Origin: Metarhizium brunneum
Lineage: Eukaryota; Ascomycota; Sordariomycetes; Hypocreales; Clavicipitaceae
Assembly: GCF_013426205.1 (NCBI RefSeq)
Contig: NC_089422.1
Coordinates: 3,720,001 to 3,784,000, forward strand
Length of the DNA: 64,000 bases
Direction of reading: 5' to 3'
Positions 25,435-36,216 of this stretch are shown one piece after another (positions within the stretch are counted from its first letter, which is position 1; each line of letters begins with the position of its first letter). The position numbers and the translations under genes are program-made. The notes beneath the pieces were generated by a model. It was not told the DNA's origin. It worked only from the letters and a program-made list of their open reading frames with translations, and made no database searches.

Positions 25435-26053
25435 CAAAATCCAACTCGTCTTTTTTCCCTCATAAAAACCAACAGACACAAAAAGAAAGAAGTGGTGATC
25501 CCATCTGTAAACCATATGCCATGATGCCAACTTGCCTGAATCCTCTTGTAAATACCTCATGTGATTGCCCAATTTCACGTTGCAGACCTAGGCCACTATG
25601 CAAAACAATCCAACACAAATAAAGTAAATCTAAATCAGAAAGAAGCCCATTTATTTCTCCAAAAATAATCCCTCTTGCCCTCCATATTAGGCAATATAAA
25701 TAAGAACATTGTAGGCAGTGCTCCACGCTCCCTCTATATGTAATTTGACATAAAAATCCGCTCCCGTAAAATCCAACACTCATCTGGGAATGGCCAGCAT
25801 CCCTTTGTCTTGACCCAATTCTCGCTTTATAACCCACCAATGCCATGCACCGATCCACTGAAAATCAAAATCAAAAAAGCGTTGAACTTTTGATGGCGCT
25901 GTCATGCCCGTTTTTCGTGGTGGAATGGTCATCTTCTCAGGCGGTCTTGCTCGCTTTTGATTATCTTTTTTTTCGCCACGACCTTTTCAGCATATAACCC
26001 GTCCCAGCCGTATTAAAGCTTGCAATTGTTGAGTTGGTCATTCCGCATTCACG
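25435..26053. other. Convergent intergenic spacer
   Basis: 3' flanks of the TMEM234-like gene (+) and the 216-residue hypothetical gene (-). No other gene seen. Confidence 0.6.
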
Positions 26054-27027
26054 TTATCGTTGTGGTGCCCTCAGCCAGCGCAGGACACTGCTCAAACTCG
26101 GGTCCTCGGCGGTCCAGCGTCCGCAGGCGTAGTCTGAAGCTGCCAGTTCATTGTATACGCTTTCGTCAGTGATTGAAGCGAGCTCCTATGGACGAGTCAG
26201 AATATCTCCTCCTAAACATATGCTCCTCAACCCCGGAGTGGCGGGTAGAACCATCGATACATACAGCGCGTAGCTCGTTATCACAAGCATCCAACTGATG
26301 CTGGATAGTTGCACGGGGTTGTTGGCTTTGAAGAATTGCGTCTCGATATGACAAGCAACGCTGAGCGGCACTTTGCCTCATATAGATCTTTTGTCCCTGG
26401 TGTCGCCTTGAGAAAGCATCTAGAAGAACCCTGCTCTTCGAATTAGTGACCATAACTTGGAATGATAAACATTGACTTGACTCTTGGTGAGACTCGTCTA
26501 TTGAGGTGATGGGGAGCTTACTGCTTCAGCTCTGCCTTCATTTGCTCTTCTTGCCCCCCGTTGACTAGGGGCACCCCGGTGTCAGCGGCACATTCGAGGA
26601 TGTGATGGCCGTCGATGGCACATTGCCGTAGGGTTGCCCATCCATCCAAGAAGTAGTCGTCCGCATATCTAGGACTAGACGGTGCATCTGTAATGCAGTG
26701 CTGCAACGTGCGGAAATCATCCAGAAGCTCCGCCACTCGGGCTGTGCGACATTCGTTGACTGTAAAAGTTTTGGTGTCAGTGGAACGTTGAGCATTCATG
26801 GTTTGTCTTGATTTGACATGCAGAGCCCCCTGGCAGTTGAAATGTGTCATTCCAAAGCAAGGCAACAAGAATTCTGTAACGTTGTTGGGAGCAGGTCATG
26901 ATTCAAACTTACATCCATCCATGATGTCGTAGTTGGTATATGCCAAAGATGCTGGGTCGCCTTGGTATAGAAATGATGCGTCATAAGCAGAGGCCAGAGT
27001 ACCAAAGTTGGGGTTATGGGAGGACAT
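26054..27027 (-). CDS. Hypothetical 216-residue protein, four exons
   Basis: Not recognised. Four exons (26913-27027, 26522-26759, 26265-26430, 26054-26185) join in phase through introns with good donors (GTAAGT, GTAAGC, GTATGT) and acceptors, which is the main evidence for a gene. The product starts MSSHNPNFGTLASAYDASF, has no signal peptide or membrane span, and is mostly predicted helix: VAELLDDFRTLQHCI, HHILECAADTGVPLV and AAQRCLSYRDAILQSQQ. It ends SLSSVLRWLRAPQR. Seven cysteines are scattered without a zinc-finger pattern. A cytosolic or nuclear role is possible; no function is proposed. The first intron (153 nt) is the least certain junction. Confidence 0.6.
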
Positions 27028-30000
27028 GATGGCAATTATATAATGATGCGGTGAATGTAGGATGTTCTTTGAGTCAAGCTCTGGCGATCCTGAAACGAAT
27101 CCAACAAAGCGTTGAACCAGTCGGCCTTTTATGAGTCTCAGGAGGCTTAGAGATTCACAGGACAAGGAGAAGAAAGCAATGACTATCGTCGCGAATTACA
27201 AGACAAGGCCGAATGTAGAGCCTGTTCAAGCCAAGTCCCATTCTAGCGGAGGAGCTGGCTTTCTAGGTTCCGCCCCCCCGGGAACCAAGCCGCCTTGTGC
27301 ATCATGATCGTCCCGTGGCCATGTTCAAGGATCCCTTTTGGGTTGCCATCCAACGGGAAAGCTTGGACCTCACCCAAAGTCTCGGTGCCTGCCGTCCGGA
27401 TCGGCTAGTGATCATGGTCCCTGTCGATTGATGGCGTATCATGGGTCTTGGTAGGACGGTGGGGCCAAAATGGCGGCCCTGAGCATCCATGAAGATCCAA
27501 ACGTCCACAGCCGCGACGAGAACAGAAGGAGAGGCAGTGGCAGACACGTCTGGCAGGCAGGAAGGTCAGCTTGCACAAGGCGGCCTGGGAACCAATGGTG
27601 CTCAAGGCCCTGACAATGATGCACTTGACATTTTCAATCAAGTCGTCGGATACGGTCGATGCAAGCAGTTGCAAGCTCAAAGCTGGATCAGAAACCCAGT
27701 CCTATTTCAGTCCAGCTACTGCCCGTCAGCCTTGCCGTCCAACGAGATGCTGGAGTTGGCCCTACCAGGCTGCGTCGTCCCCAGTTTCTCCTGCGGCCCC
27801 TATCCCTTTTGTTCCATTGTGCCTAAGCGTCGATGTCCGGTTTGTTGCCAATTAGTGGTCATACGTGACTGGTACGGCCACGATGGATACACATGATGAG
27901 TGGCGACTCGGACTGGTAAATGGCAGCAAATCGTCTGTAGTTGATCGAGGTGGGACAGCGACAAGGGATGCATGTTTATGTCGTAGTGTGAGCATCTGGC
28001 GGCAACACCGGGGGCACAACCACCCCTGGGACGGAGCATGGAAGCCATGTTCGGCCATGCTCGTTTTGTGATGTGGTCGACTTGCCGCTGACCAATGTCG
28101 TCCCGGCTCCAGGGCCAGGTGCGGTGGATGTGAAGAAACAACTTCAGATTTCAGACAGCCATTTTTCGCAAAACGTCTCTTTCCTTCCCCAACCGTCTTG
28201 CCACCACCATGCGGAGGGCCAACAGGGGGTCGTGTCCCCCGCGGCAGCGCAAAGGCGAATGCGCCAGTGGGGGCGATGCACGGCGATGTCGAGTAGCCCT
28301 ACGGAACACAAGACGGATCGGGGGCTCAACTGACGTGCGATTTGTTAAAAAAAGGGGCATGGTGAGCATGGAATGGGTGACTGACTGACTGGTGCCTCGC
28401 CAATGTGAAAACGTGTCTGCTTCACAAGAGTCAAGTTTATGTGGAGAAGAGTACGAAGAGGTCAACCAGTTTCAATGTTTTCAAATGTCAAGTACGGAGT
28501 ACCTTCAGCTGCTGTTTGACAGGCACATGCATGTGCAAGCTTTGCCCAAGTTGGCCAATTTGGCGAAGCTAAACACGGCAAGACCGTCCGACTGCCAATG
28601 ATAAGTGTGACACACAGCGAGGGAAGGAACGTCTAAGCCATTGCCGAATCCAGTCAAAACTTGGCGGCACAGACAGCAATCAATACCTTCAACGCCAGGG
28701 TTTAAACGACGTTTTTTTGCTTTTGCCTTTTTCTTTGACGGATGTAAATATCCTTGGAGTGCAATTTTGCGCCGCAGCCATTGTCCTTGCGATATCCAAC
28801 TCTATCACCATTACCTCAAAGACCTGAATAAATGGCGGCTCTCGTCGTTGCTTGTTCATCCCCCTGGATTATATCAATATGATTCCTTCTCACCGCAGCC
28901 TCAACCGATGCCGACGCTGAAGAATACTCCAGACCGTTCTCAATACTCATGTGGACATTCATTTCGCCTTTTACATTTTATATTTGATACGGAAATTAAA
29001 CCGATCAGGGCCTCTTCATGATTCGCCCCAAACCGCCACTCCCGCCCCTAGCCAACGTTAGTCGTTTCTTGACCAGCAGCCGCGCCGTCTCTAGGGAAAA
29101 TGGCTCCATCAATATCCGATTGGCCATTTCGTCTGGTATCTTGCCCTACCAAGGCCTCGCCTTTCCGGCGGCCAAAGTGCCGTGGAACCTGATTACCGAC
29201 CCGGCCGTGAAGGCATGGTATGTCACTCGGGAATGCACGATCCAGTACGGAGGTGGACCCGTGAATGGCAGCCCCCAGTCGTTTGAAATCAGCTCTCTTG
29301 ACCTGAATTGACTCTTGAGGGACTTGCATGGACATGCGTGGTGACATGTTGTAGTTAGAGTCGGGCTGATCTCACTCGGACTCTCGTCGTTTGTATCTGA
29401 TGGAACCATAAAGCTGCTGCCTATTTCCCTTTCTATTCTGGCCAACACAGGAAGTCACCGATTCGACGCTGCGTTTGAGGCAAGGCGGGTATCGCATCTA
29501 ATCTAAAGCGACGTGCATAACCTAGGCGGCCCTGCGGTCACAACTATCCAACGTTTCATGAGACCCTACAAGGATGAGCCTAGCAGTATTGTCTGCGGGT
29601 TGAAAGAAAACCTCCTAAGTGAGCGACTGTACTCTGTAAACAGTCTCTGGACACATGTCGAATTCTTTTGTATTGTGCCACAACTACGTTCCTAGTTGTT
29701 GGGACACATCAGTTATTTGAGACTCACAGCATGAATATACTTTTTTTCATTGAATCATATACATCTAGCATCATACTTGGCTGTACAGGTTCATGATTAC
29801 GAATTACACTGTTTGAGTGATTGAAACACCAAAATTTACGGGCAATAGTTCTTTCCCATGACTTTGTCCAAGAACCCTAAACCGGAAGCCGAAGATCCCA
29901 AGATGGCAACAAAGTTATCATAGTTTGTAGGGGTTTTGTCCGGCATAGCTCACACAAAATATGCTTCAAGTCAGATGTAATCTCGATGGAACGGCATCGC

Positions 30001-31560
30001 ATCCTACATGTAGCCTTTATTGAACCACCTCTTACTTGGGCCAACATCTCTCAAATTCCCTTGTTGGCATTCAATTATCGCGCTGTTACGCAACTCTGAC
30101 CTCAACGACTTGAATAACAAAAAGACCGTGTGTAAAACTGCGCCGAAATATTTCAGGTACAGGAGGATCCGAAGATAGAGTAGTTTACGGGGGCCATATG
30201 TCTTCTGTCAACTCTTACCCGCCACCAGGCTCGCCCCAGACCACGTCGCCTACCGCACCCGGCTGAAACAATTGCTCCATGATTATAATGGAGATGCAAT
30301 ACTGAAGCTCACTCAGCGTGGCAAGTCACTGGAAACAAGCTCTAACAAGTGTAGCAGACGTAGTATGTAGCAGACGTAGTATCTTGGGTTCCTCTCTCTG
30401 CTCACTCGGTTGAAAGCAAGGCCTAGCTGTCACAAAAGCAGTCACCAGCTGAGAGGACCAGCATCTCTCATCCAATACAACCATGCAATAAATGGTGTTT
30501 TCTTTAATCCTACGTCCGGGTTTTCCAGACATGGTATCATATATCATTTTCGAGCCAGGGGGCAAGTGCATTTAGCCACAAAAAAGAAGATGTATAACAT
30601 GCCAGTGTACACTTGCAATTTTTTTTCCTCAGATGAACATACGCTGTGGCCGAATTACCGGTAGTATTTTTCATGTGCGCCAACTGATGATGATGCATGA
30701 CACGTCCCGAGGTCATCAATGACGGCGAAACATGCTCACCACGTTACACGCCAAACACCCACGACTCAGCTTGCGTCGAAGCGTGTAACTGAGCTGAGCA
30801 ATGGGAATTGATCCGTCGAAATAAAGTGCATTCGTGCTCAGGGGACACGGTCAAGGGGCCAATCGATCTACGACTACGTCACGTGTTGCAACCCAATGGC
30901 ATGCCCAAATCTACCTTGATAGATCTGGTTCTAGGGCCTTCGCCGTTTCAGGACTTGGAAACATGGATAGTTTTCATCGTGTCCAAAGGGGCTCTCCCGA
31001 TAGTCGTTCGAAGGCCGTCGGTAGTCTCACGCAACTAGTTGCATCACAGCCAACCTTTACAATTGCCGTCCCCGGAATCCGTTTGGGGATAGAATCATGG
31101 TGCTTCACGGTTTGGCTACTTCATGTCAGTCAGGAGACTCGCTTCCATGCTTCCAGCCTAGTCGGACATATGTTACGCTGGCCGGCTCCTCTCTGGCCTA
31201 CATGAAGCAGTGGCGAACGCTCTACGCAAACTTCAAGTCGGCAAACCCGCCTGCTACGTTATGTCGTGTATTCTAGACAGCCATGCATGCTTTGTTCGAC
31301 GAGTTCACGAATGCGACCTATCGTGGGGTCGATCGCTGTGCGGGATTAAACAACTCGGCTAGCATGATATCTGGATGTCAATTAAAAAAATCAAGGGATA
31401 TAAAAAATAAACACTATTCACCCAGCCCGACAACGCCCTGCCCATGAAAACCTTCGCTTATCGAAGTGTGGGTATAAAATTCAACGACCAACCTCCCCCA
31501 GGTCCTAAAACAAGTGCACGACGGCTACCATCGGGTTTCCTATGCGCGCGTGTAGGTCGT
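27028..31560. other. 4.5-kb gene-poor region
   Basis: Apart from a doubtful 97-codon frame at 29018-29311, no coding sequence is supported. One exact TACGGAGTA lies at 28493. Frames at 27.4-28.5 kb are long on both strands but lack motifs and plausible start and splice structure. Confidence 0.55.
29018..29311 (+). CDS. Doubtful small ORF, 97 residues
   Basis: Intronless frame with a proline-rich start (MIRPKPPLPPLANVSRF) and mostly C or G at third codon positions, as in genes of this window. No family is recognised, there is no signal peptide, and the C-terminus (FEISSLDLN) is unremarkable. It may be a small orphan gene, a remnant, or chance. Confidence 0.28.
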   Translation: MIRPKPPLPPLANVSRFLTSSRAVSRENGSINIRLAISSGILPYQGLAFPAAKVPWNLITDPAVKAWYVTRECTIQYGGGPVNGSPQSFEISSLDLN

Positions 31561-32712
31561 CTACCGAGTCTCCGAGTAATCATTCAGCGCAACGCAAACA
31601 GCGCCTCGGTGATGTCCGTTATACTGGCGGATGATCTGCTGGCTGTGTACCTCCCACAGCCGAGCGTAGTGATCAGAGCACGCCGTCACCAAGTATGCCG
31701 AATCGGCACTGAACGCACAGTCCCATACCCACCGCTGGTGTCCCGTAAGCGTTGCCTCGAGCGGAAATGGTTTCGGGTCCTTTTCCCCTTCGTCGCAGGG
31801 CTTGGTATTGTTGACCTCCCAAATCTTAGCTGTGTGGTCGGCACTACAAGTAGCCAGTTTCTTGACGTCTGGTGAGAGGAGAATGCGGGTTATGTATTCC
31901 TTGTGTGCGCTGAAGTGAGTCACGGGCATTATTTGCGTTTGGTCGTATGTTTGCTTGAGCGTCCATACAAAGACATTTCCCTGTGAATAGTCCATGGTTA
32001 GCTTGTTTGCGCTGCCAACGAGTCGACATCTTGAGACGCGTCCAAAAACGAACCAAGGTGTTTGCTGCGCAAAGAAGAGTGCCGTCACTGGCAACGGTGA
32101 CGCTTGACACGGGAACATCTTCCTCTGGGACCAATTCATGGGCGCACGTATTTTCGGCCAGGTCCCATATCCTCACGGCGCCGGCCCTGTCACAGCTGAT
32201 AATTTCGCCCTGGTTCGGGTGAATGACGACGTCGTTTGCAGGGTGGCCGTGGTTGTAGCTGCGCTGAATGGTGCCCGTTCTCGTTTCCCAAATCTTGACT
32301 GTGCCGTCTTCGGAGCTCGTCACCATCCATTTACCCTCGCAGTGGAAGGCGACGCCCGTAATGTTGCCCGTGTGGCCTTCAAATGTGAGGAGCGGGTTGG
32401 GGTTTGTGGACTTGATATCGTATAGCTTGACCGTGTGGTGGCCGGCAGCCGCGAGGAAGCGCTTGTCGGGCGAGATGCAGAGTCGGTTGACCTGGGAGTC
32501 GGGGTGCTGGATGGTGCGCGAACAAATGCCAGAGAGGGCTTCCCAGAACCTGTTGGAGTGTTAGCAGGCGCCCAAGACCATGCCCATGCTCGCGGGCTTG
32601 GGATGAGTGCGAACCGAATGGTGTGGTCATATCCCGCTGAAAGATGATTAGCACGCGACGACGCCTCTGATGGACAAGGGTTTAACATACCCGTGCAGAG
32701 GATGACAGACAT
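31561..32712 (-). CDS. lst8: TOR-complex WD40 protein LST8
   Basis: Beta-propeller subunit that binds the TOR kinase domain in TORC1 and TORC2. Four exons (32691-32712, 32615-32636, 32054-32549, 31561-31980) join in phase to 319 residues. The first two exons are only 22 nt each and give MSVILCTAGYDHTIRFWEAL, the family N-terminus. WD repeats follow: VNRLCISPDKRFLAAAGHH, WMVTSSEDGTVKIWETRTG, DVVIHPNQGEIISCDRAGA, VRIWDLAENTCAHELVPEE, LATCSADHTAKIWEV, GHQRWVWDCAFSADSAYLV and TACSDHYARLWEV. The length and the HELVPEEDVPVSS segment agree with LST8/Pop3/GbetaL rather than other WD40 proteins. Confidence 0.93.
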
Positions 32713-33233
32713 GATGGCGACTGCAGAGTGAACAGGGTTCACTTTGCGCCCGACGGAGTGGTGATGAAGGGGCAGAGTCGCCTGCCTGGCTGTTGCTCGA
32801 CGGTGATCAGGGTGGGAACATTGAAATGTGGTTAAGCTTGGACGGGAAGGTCTGCCGTTTAAAGATTGGAGGTGGTGAGTGACAATGACCGATGACGGAT
32901 CCACTTGGCCTCGGTGCTGCCCCACTGTGCTCGCTGGGCAGAGAGACGGCTTTGTCGGGCTGGCCATCACTCTGATGCTTGCACGGAGCTAATTGTGCAA
33001 GTGTACAACTCTAATGTATTCACAACGACGCCAATTGGCATGGACTAACCGTAGCTCCAAGCTTCCATAATCCCCAGCGTCATGAGCACCCCGAGGCCTT
33101 CATAAAATAAGTGTGGTTCCTCCCCTGGGCGTGTATAAGTTGTATAAGTTGAAGTATAACAGACCCCGGACCACACTATCCACTCGACCAGACCCGGCGG
33201 CTTGTCGTGTCATCTTTTAGAGCGCTGCCGGCG
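32713..33233. promoter_or_regulatory. LST8 upstream region
   Basis: Intergenic DNA upstream of LST8 (-), between it and rightward-reading sequence. A repeated TGTATAAGT (about 33131 and 33141) could supply TATA-like elements for rightward transcription. Confidence 0.35.
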
Positions 33234-33628
33234 ATGTCATCTGCCTCAAAAAGCCGTCGATACATCTTCAGCTCCAACACTGAACGCGGCACTTACCATC
33301 GGGCCCTGCGAAAGCCCTCTGCGGAAGAATTTGTCTATCAAATCCACCAGTGAGGCTTCGAAAACTGCTGACACTGGCTCGGGCTATGCCCGTGCTCCGC
33401 TCAGACGACCCTGTCAAATCTGACAGATCTATTTCGCAAGCTGCCGAGATGGCTGAAGACCTTATTTTCGACTTCGCTGAGTATCTCGAAATGGTCCCCA
33501 GTGTTGCAGGCCGGCACGGCCAACACGGCAAAACGACGAGCATCGCCATGCCTATAAGTATCTCGGGTGAATCCCCCCATTCACAAAACAACACCCATCC
33601 ATTCTCGAGAACCATCATCATCCCATAG
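33234..33628 (+). CDS. Possible two-exon hypothetical protein, 105 residues
   Basis: Exons 33234-33349 and 33427-33628 join in phase through a 77-nt intron (GTGAGG..GACAG). The start is MSSASKSRRYIFSSNTERG and the second exon begins SISQAAEMAEDLIFDFAEY. No family is recognised. The final part is low-complexity and overlaps what should be the promoter and leader of the secreted-protein gene starting at 33660, only 31 bp beyond this stop. Either the last exon is wrong or the gene is not real. Confidence 0.3.
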
Positions 33629-33659
33629 TAAACACCACCATACAAAACACTCAGACACC

Positions 33660-34113
33660 ATGGTCAACTTCATCTCCCTCGCCGTCCTTGCCATGGCCAG
33701 CGTTGCCGTCGCCGCGCCGCCTCCCCCCAACGGCAGCGTGTGGTGGCACACTTGCGGGTGAGTACGCTTTTCACCATACCCCCAGGCACCCGCACAAAAT
33801 TCTTTCCTTGTAGTGGTTTGAGACAGACGGAAAACTAAATGAAAACCCAACCGGTAGAAACTGCAAGTGTGGCCACTCGGGAGCCTATGAAAACTTCAAA
33901 GGCGACACGGGCTGCCTGCGATTCGACCCTAACCAGGACATTAGAGCCGCTGGCCTCACGCGCCACGGACGCCTTCAAACGACTTGCAGTCTCTTTACAA
34001 GCGACAACTGCTCTGGAAAGGTTGTCCAGAGCATCGGAGTCGCAGGCGGTACATATGCCTGCACTGCCTTTAACCAGAATACGAAGAGCATTCGATGCTA
34101 CTACGACGTCTGA
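33660..34113 (+). CDS. Small secreted cysteine-rich protein, 117 residues
   Basis: Two exons (33660-33757, 33858-34113) join in phase. A clear signal peptide (MVNFISLAVLAMASVAVAA) leaves a mature chain of about 98 residues with eight cysteines (32, 35, 37, 52, 76, 84, 101, 113), enough for four disulfides. The mature N-terminus is PPPPNGSVWWHTCGNCKCG and the end is SIRCYYDV. One N-glycosylation sequon is visible in PNGSVW and another at DNCSGK. Upstream, CCTATAAGTA near 33550 followed by a C/A-rich leader fits a highly expressed secreted gene. I cannot name a family. Size and cysteine content fit effector-like or antimicrobial-type secreted proteins, which is inference only. Confidence 0.75.
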
Positions 34114-36216
34114 GTTGCGTCGGGCTGTTGTGGCCAAAGACCTTCTGGATTCTTTGACCAATGCGGATCGTCTTGTATATAGGCCATATTTAGGTACCTA
34201 GGTAGTTAGAAGGATCTCTGCTGCGCGAGGTAGTGCGAATATTAAGCCACATTCAAGTCCATGCAATGATACTTGAACTTGGTTCTTGTGTCGGTCTCTT
34301 GGGATACAGCTTACAGCCATAACACGTGAAAAATATCCAAGCAACGTATTGTAATGTTAGTCGGGGCTAAGTCGCTTTTCTCACCTGGCTCCTCCATGTG
34401 ACTACCTAGGTAGACTGTAGCACCTACATGATTCCAACCATCAACTTCCACCAGCTTCATACACCACTCCCCTTTAATCTACAAATCGTACCCAGAGGGG
34501 CTTAGGGACTTATGGATCATACAAGGAACGTAGAACGAGATTGTTGTGTCTGATGTGACCCCATTGCCTACCTAGGTCCATGTACTACAGCCAGACTGAG
34601 CATCCACGTATCCGTACAACAACTCGGCCCTAACCATCTCGCCACCGTAACTTGATTCTAGACCCAGTCACTGGCCATGTATCGATACACGTCCAAATAT
34701 CTCAATACAGGTTGTTATTGTGAACTCCCCCGAGAATCTCTCCTAGTACCAGATCCCTTCGCATTCTCCCCCGACTCGGCCTCCCTATCCCGCCCGTCTC
34801 TCTCTATTCCACCATTTTCAACCCGCCACCAACGCTCACCCTCCTAATATCCAGGCCTTTCAAATCATGCACCTGTTTCCAGCGCCATACGCCGTTCCGC
34901 ATCTCTCGCACATCGTCCACGGGGATGAACAACACCAACGTACCAAGACATTACTCACAGCTAGACCTACCACCATCGTCAGCAGCCCATCAACTAAAGA
35001 TTTTTTTTTCCCAAAGCACCAGAAAAAGAAATGCAAATTTAGAATATAAAAAAGGAAGACCTGGCGGGGCAGTGCGGGAGAATACTCACGACGACCTCAT
35101 GCTGCACGTAGCACACGAAACCAGAACATACTGCTCCGCAAACGCCTCGACCGAGTTGATCGTAAAAGCCATGACAGCAACGTGACTAGACATGAAAAAA
35201 AACCGACTATTCCTACCAACAAGAACGGATAAAATAAAAAGAAATACTGTATTATAAGAAGCAACCGTTCATACAGACTACACCGCAAACTACCACTCAT
35301 ACACAATTCTATCTAAACAGTCCGGGCTTCAAAGACACCCGATAAACGCAATGGCTGCCTGGCTAAAAATAACGCAGATAAGGGAAGCCAAGACGAGAGT
35401 GACACATAATTCGAAAGTCGGGAATCGGCGTGACACGATATCCAATTGAGCCGACGACTGCGCCCTCTGGACTCCAATCCTTGGAACGGGTACTACGCTC
35501 GTAAAGCCAGCGCTTACCTGCTTCCCCCCTTGAATGGAAATGCAGAAGGAAGAAAAACGAGTTCATGTCTAGTCTACAGGGTGTTACGAGTGGAATGCAA
35601 ACCCAAAGGCTAGGGAAGGGCCTTCGGCTGCGCTAGCTCTGTGTTCCCAAACCTTCCTCGATGCAGTAAAATATACATCCAGACAAGGTACATATCCGAA
35701 AAGATGGTCATCACGCATCATGATATCTGTGCGGCCAAAGTATCGGGAAACGCCTTCTCACCATGGACTAGAGAGGAGATATGCTGTGGTCGCCATGGGA
35801 AGAAACCATGCATCTCCCAATGTTACACCATCGGTAGGAGCGTAGATTTGCAATGTAACGTTCTAGACGGGCAGAACAATGAAACATTATTAACATGATA
35901 TACTCTTTAGCAACAAAAGACGCCATGGATGAGTGCAAACCGTCTGGTATCGATTATATCCTGCCTATGAGAAATTAAAAAACAAATTCCAATAGACTAA
36001 ACGTCTTGAAGCAGCCTGTCGCGCAGTTCTGAACGCCATAGCAATTTCCGTACCGATTCATTTCTCATATAATGTCCGTTGCAGAGCCGAATTCGACAAA
36101 AGCCATAATCCTGACAAGAAGCAAATGCCACTAAAAGAAGAAAAGAGAACCTTAGACTAAGGAGGAAAGAAGGACTGTCTACAATACTTGTTCGCAGCGG
36201 TATATTATGGCAGCCA
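34114..36216. other. 2.1-kb gene-poor region with TACCTAGGTA motifs
   Basis: No gene supported. Two exact TACCTAGGTA palindromes (34195-34204, 34403-34412) and one 9/10 match (34569-34578) lie within 400 bp. Confidence 0.6.
34195..34412. repeat. TACCTAGGTA palindromes
   Basis: Two perfect 10-bp palindromes (34195-34204 and 34403-34412). Another exact copy lies at 40542-40551 and a 9/10 match at 34569-34578. All are between genes. Function unknown. Confidence 0.75.

Noticed and set aside
30199..30270. Short frame beginning MSSVNSYPPPGSPQTTS
   Set aside because: Only about 23 codons before a stop, with no donor leading to another coding exon; it could be the start of a lost gene but is not supportable.
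33758..33857. Alternative reading of the secreted-protein gene as a single exon ending at the TGA
   Set aside because: The exon would end at TGA after about 33 residues; a GTGAGT donor and GGTAG acceptor instead join to a cysteine-rich continuation in phase.
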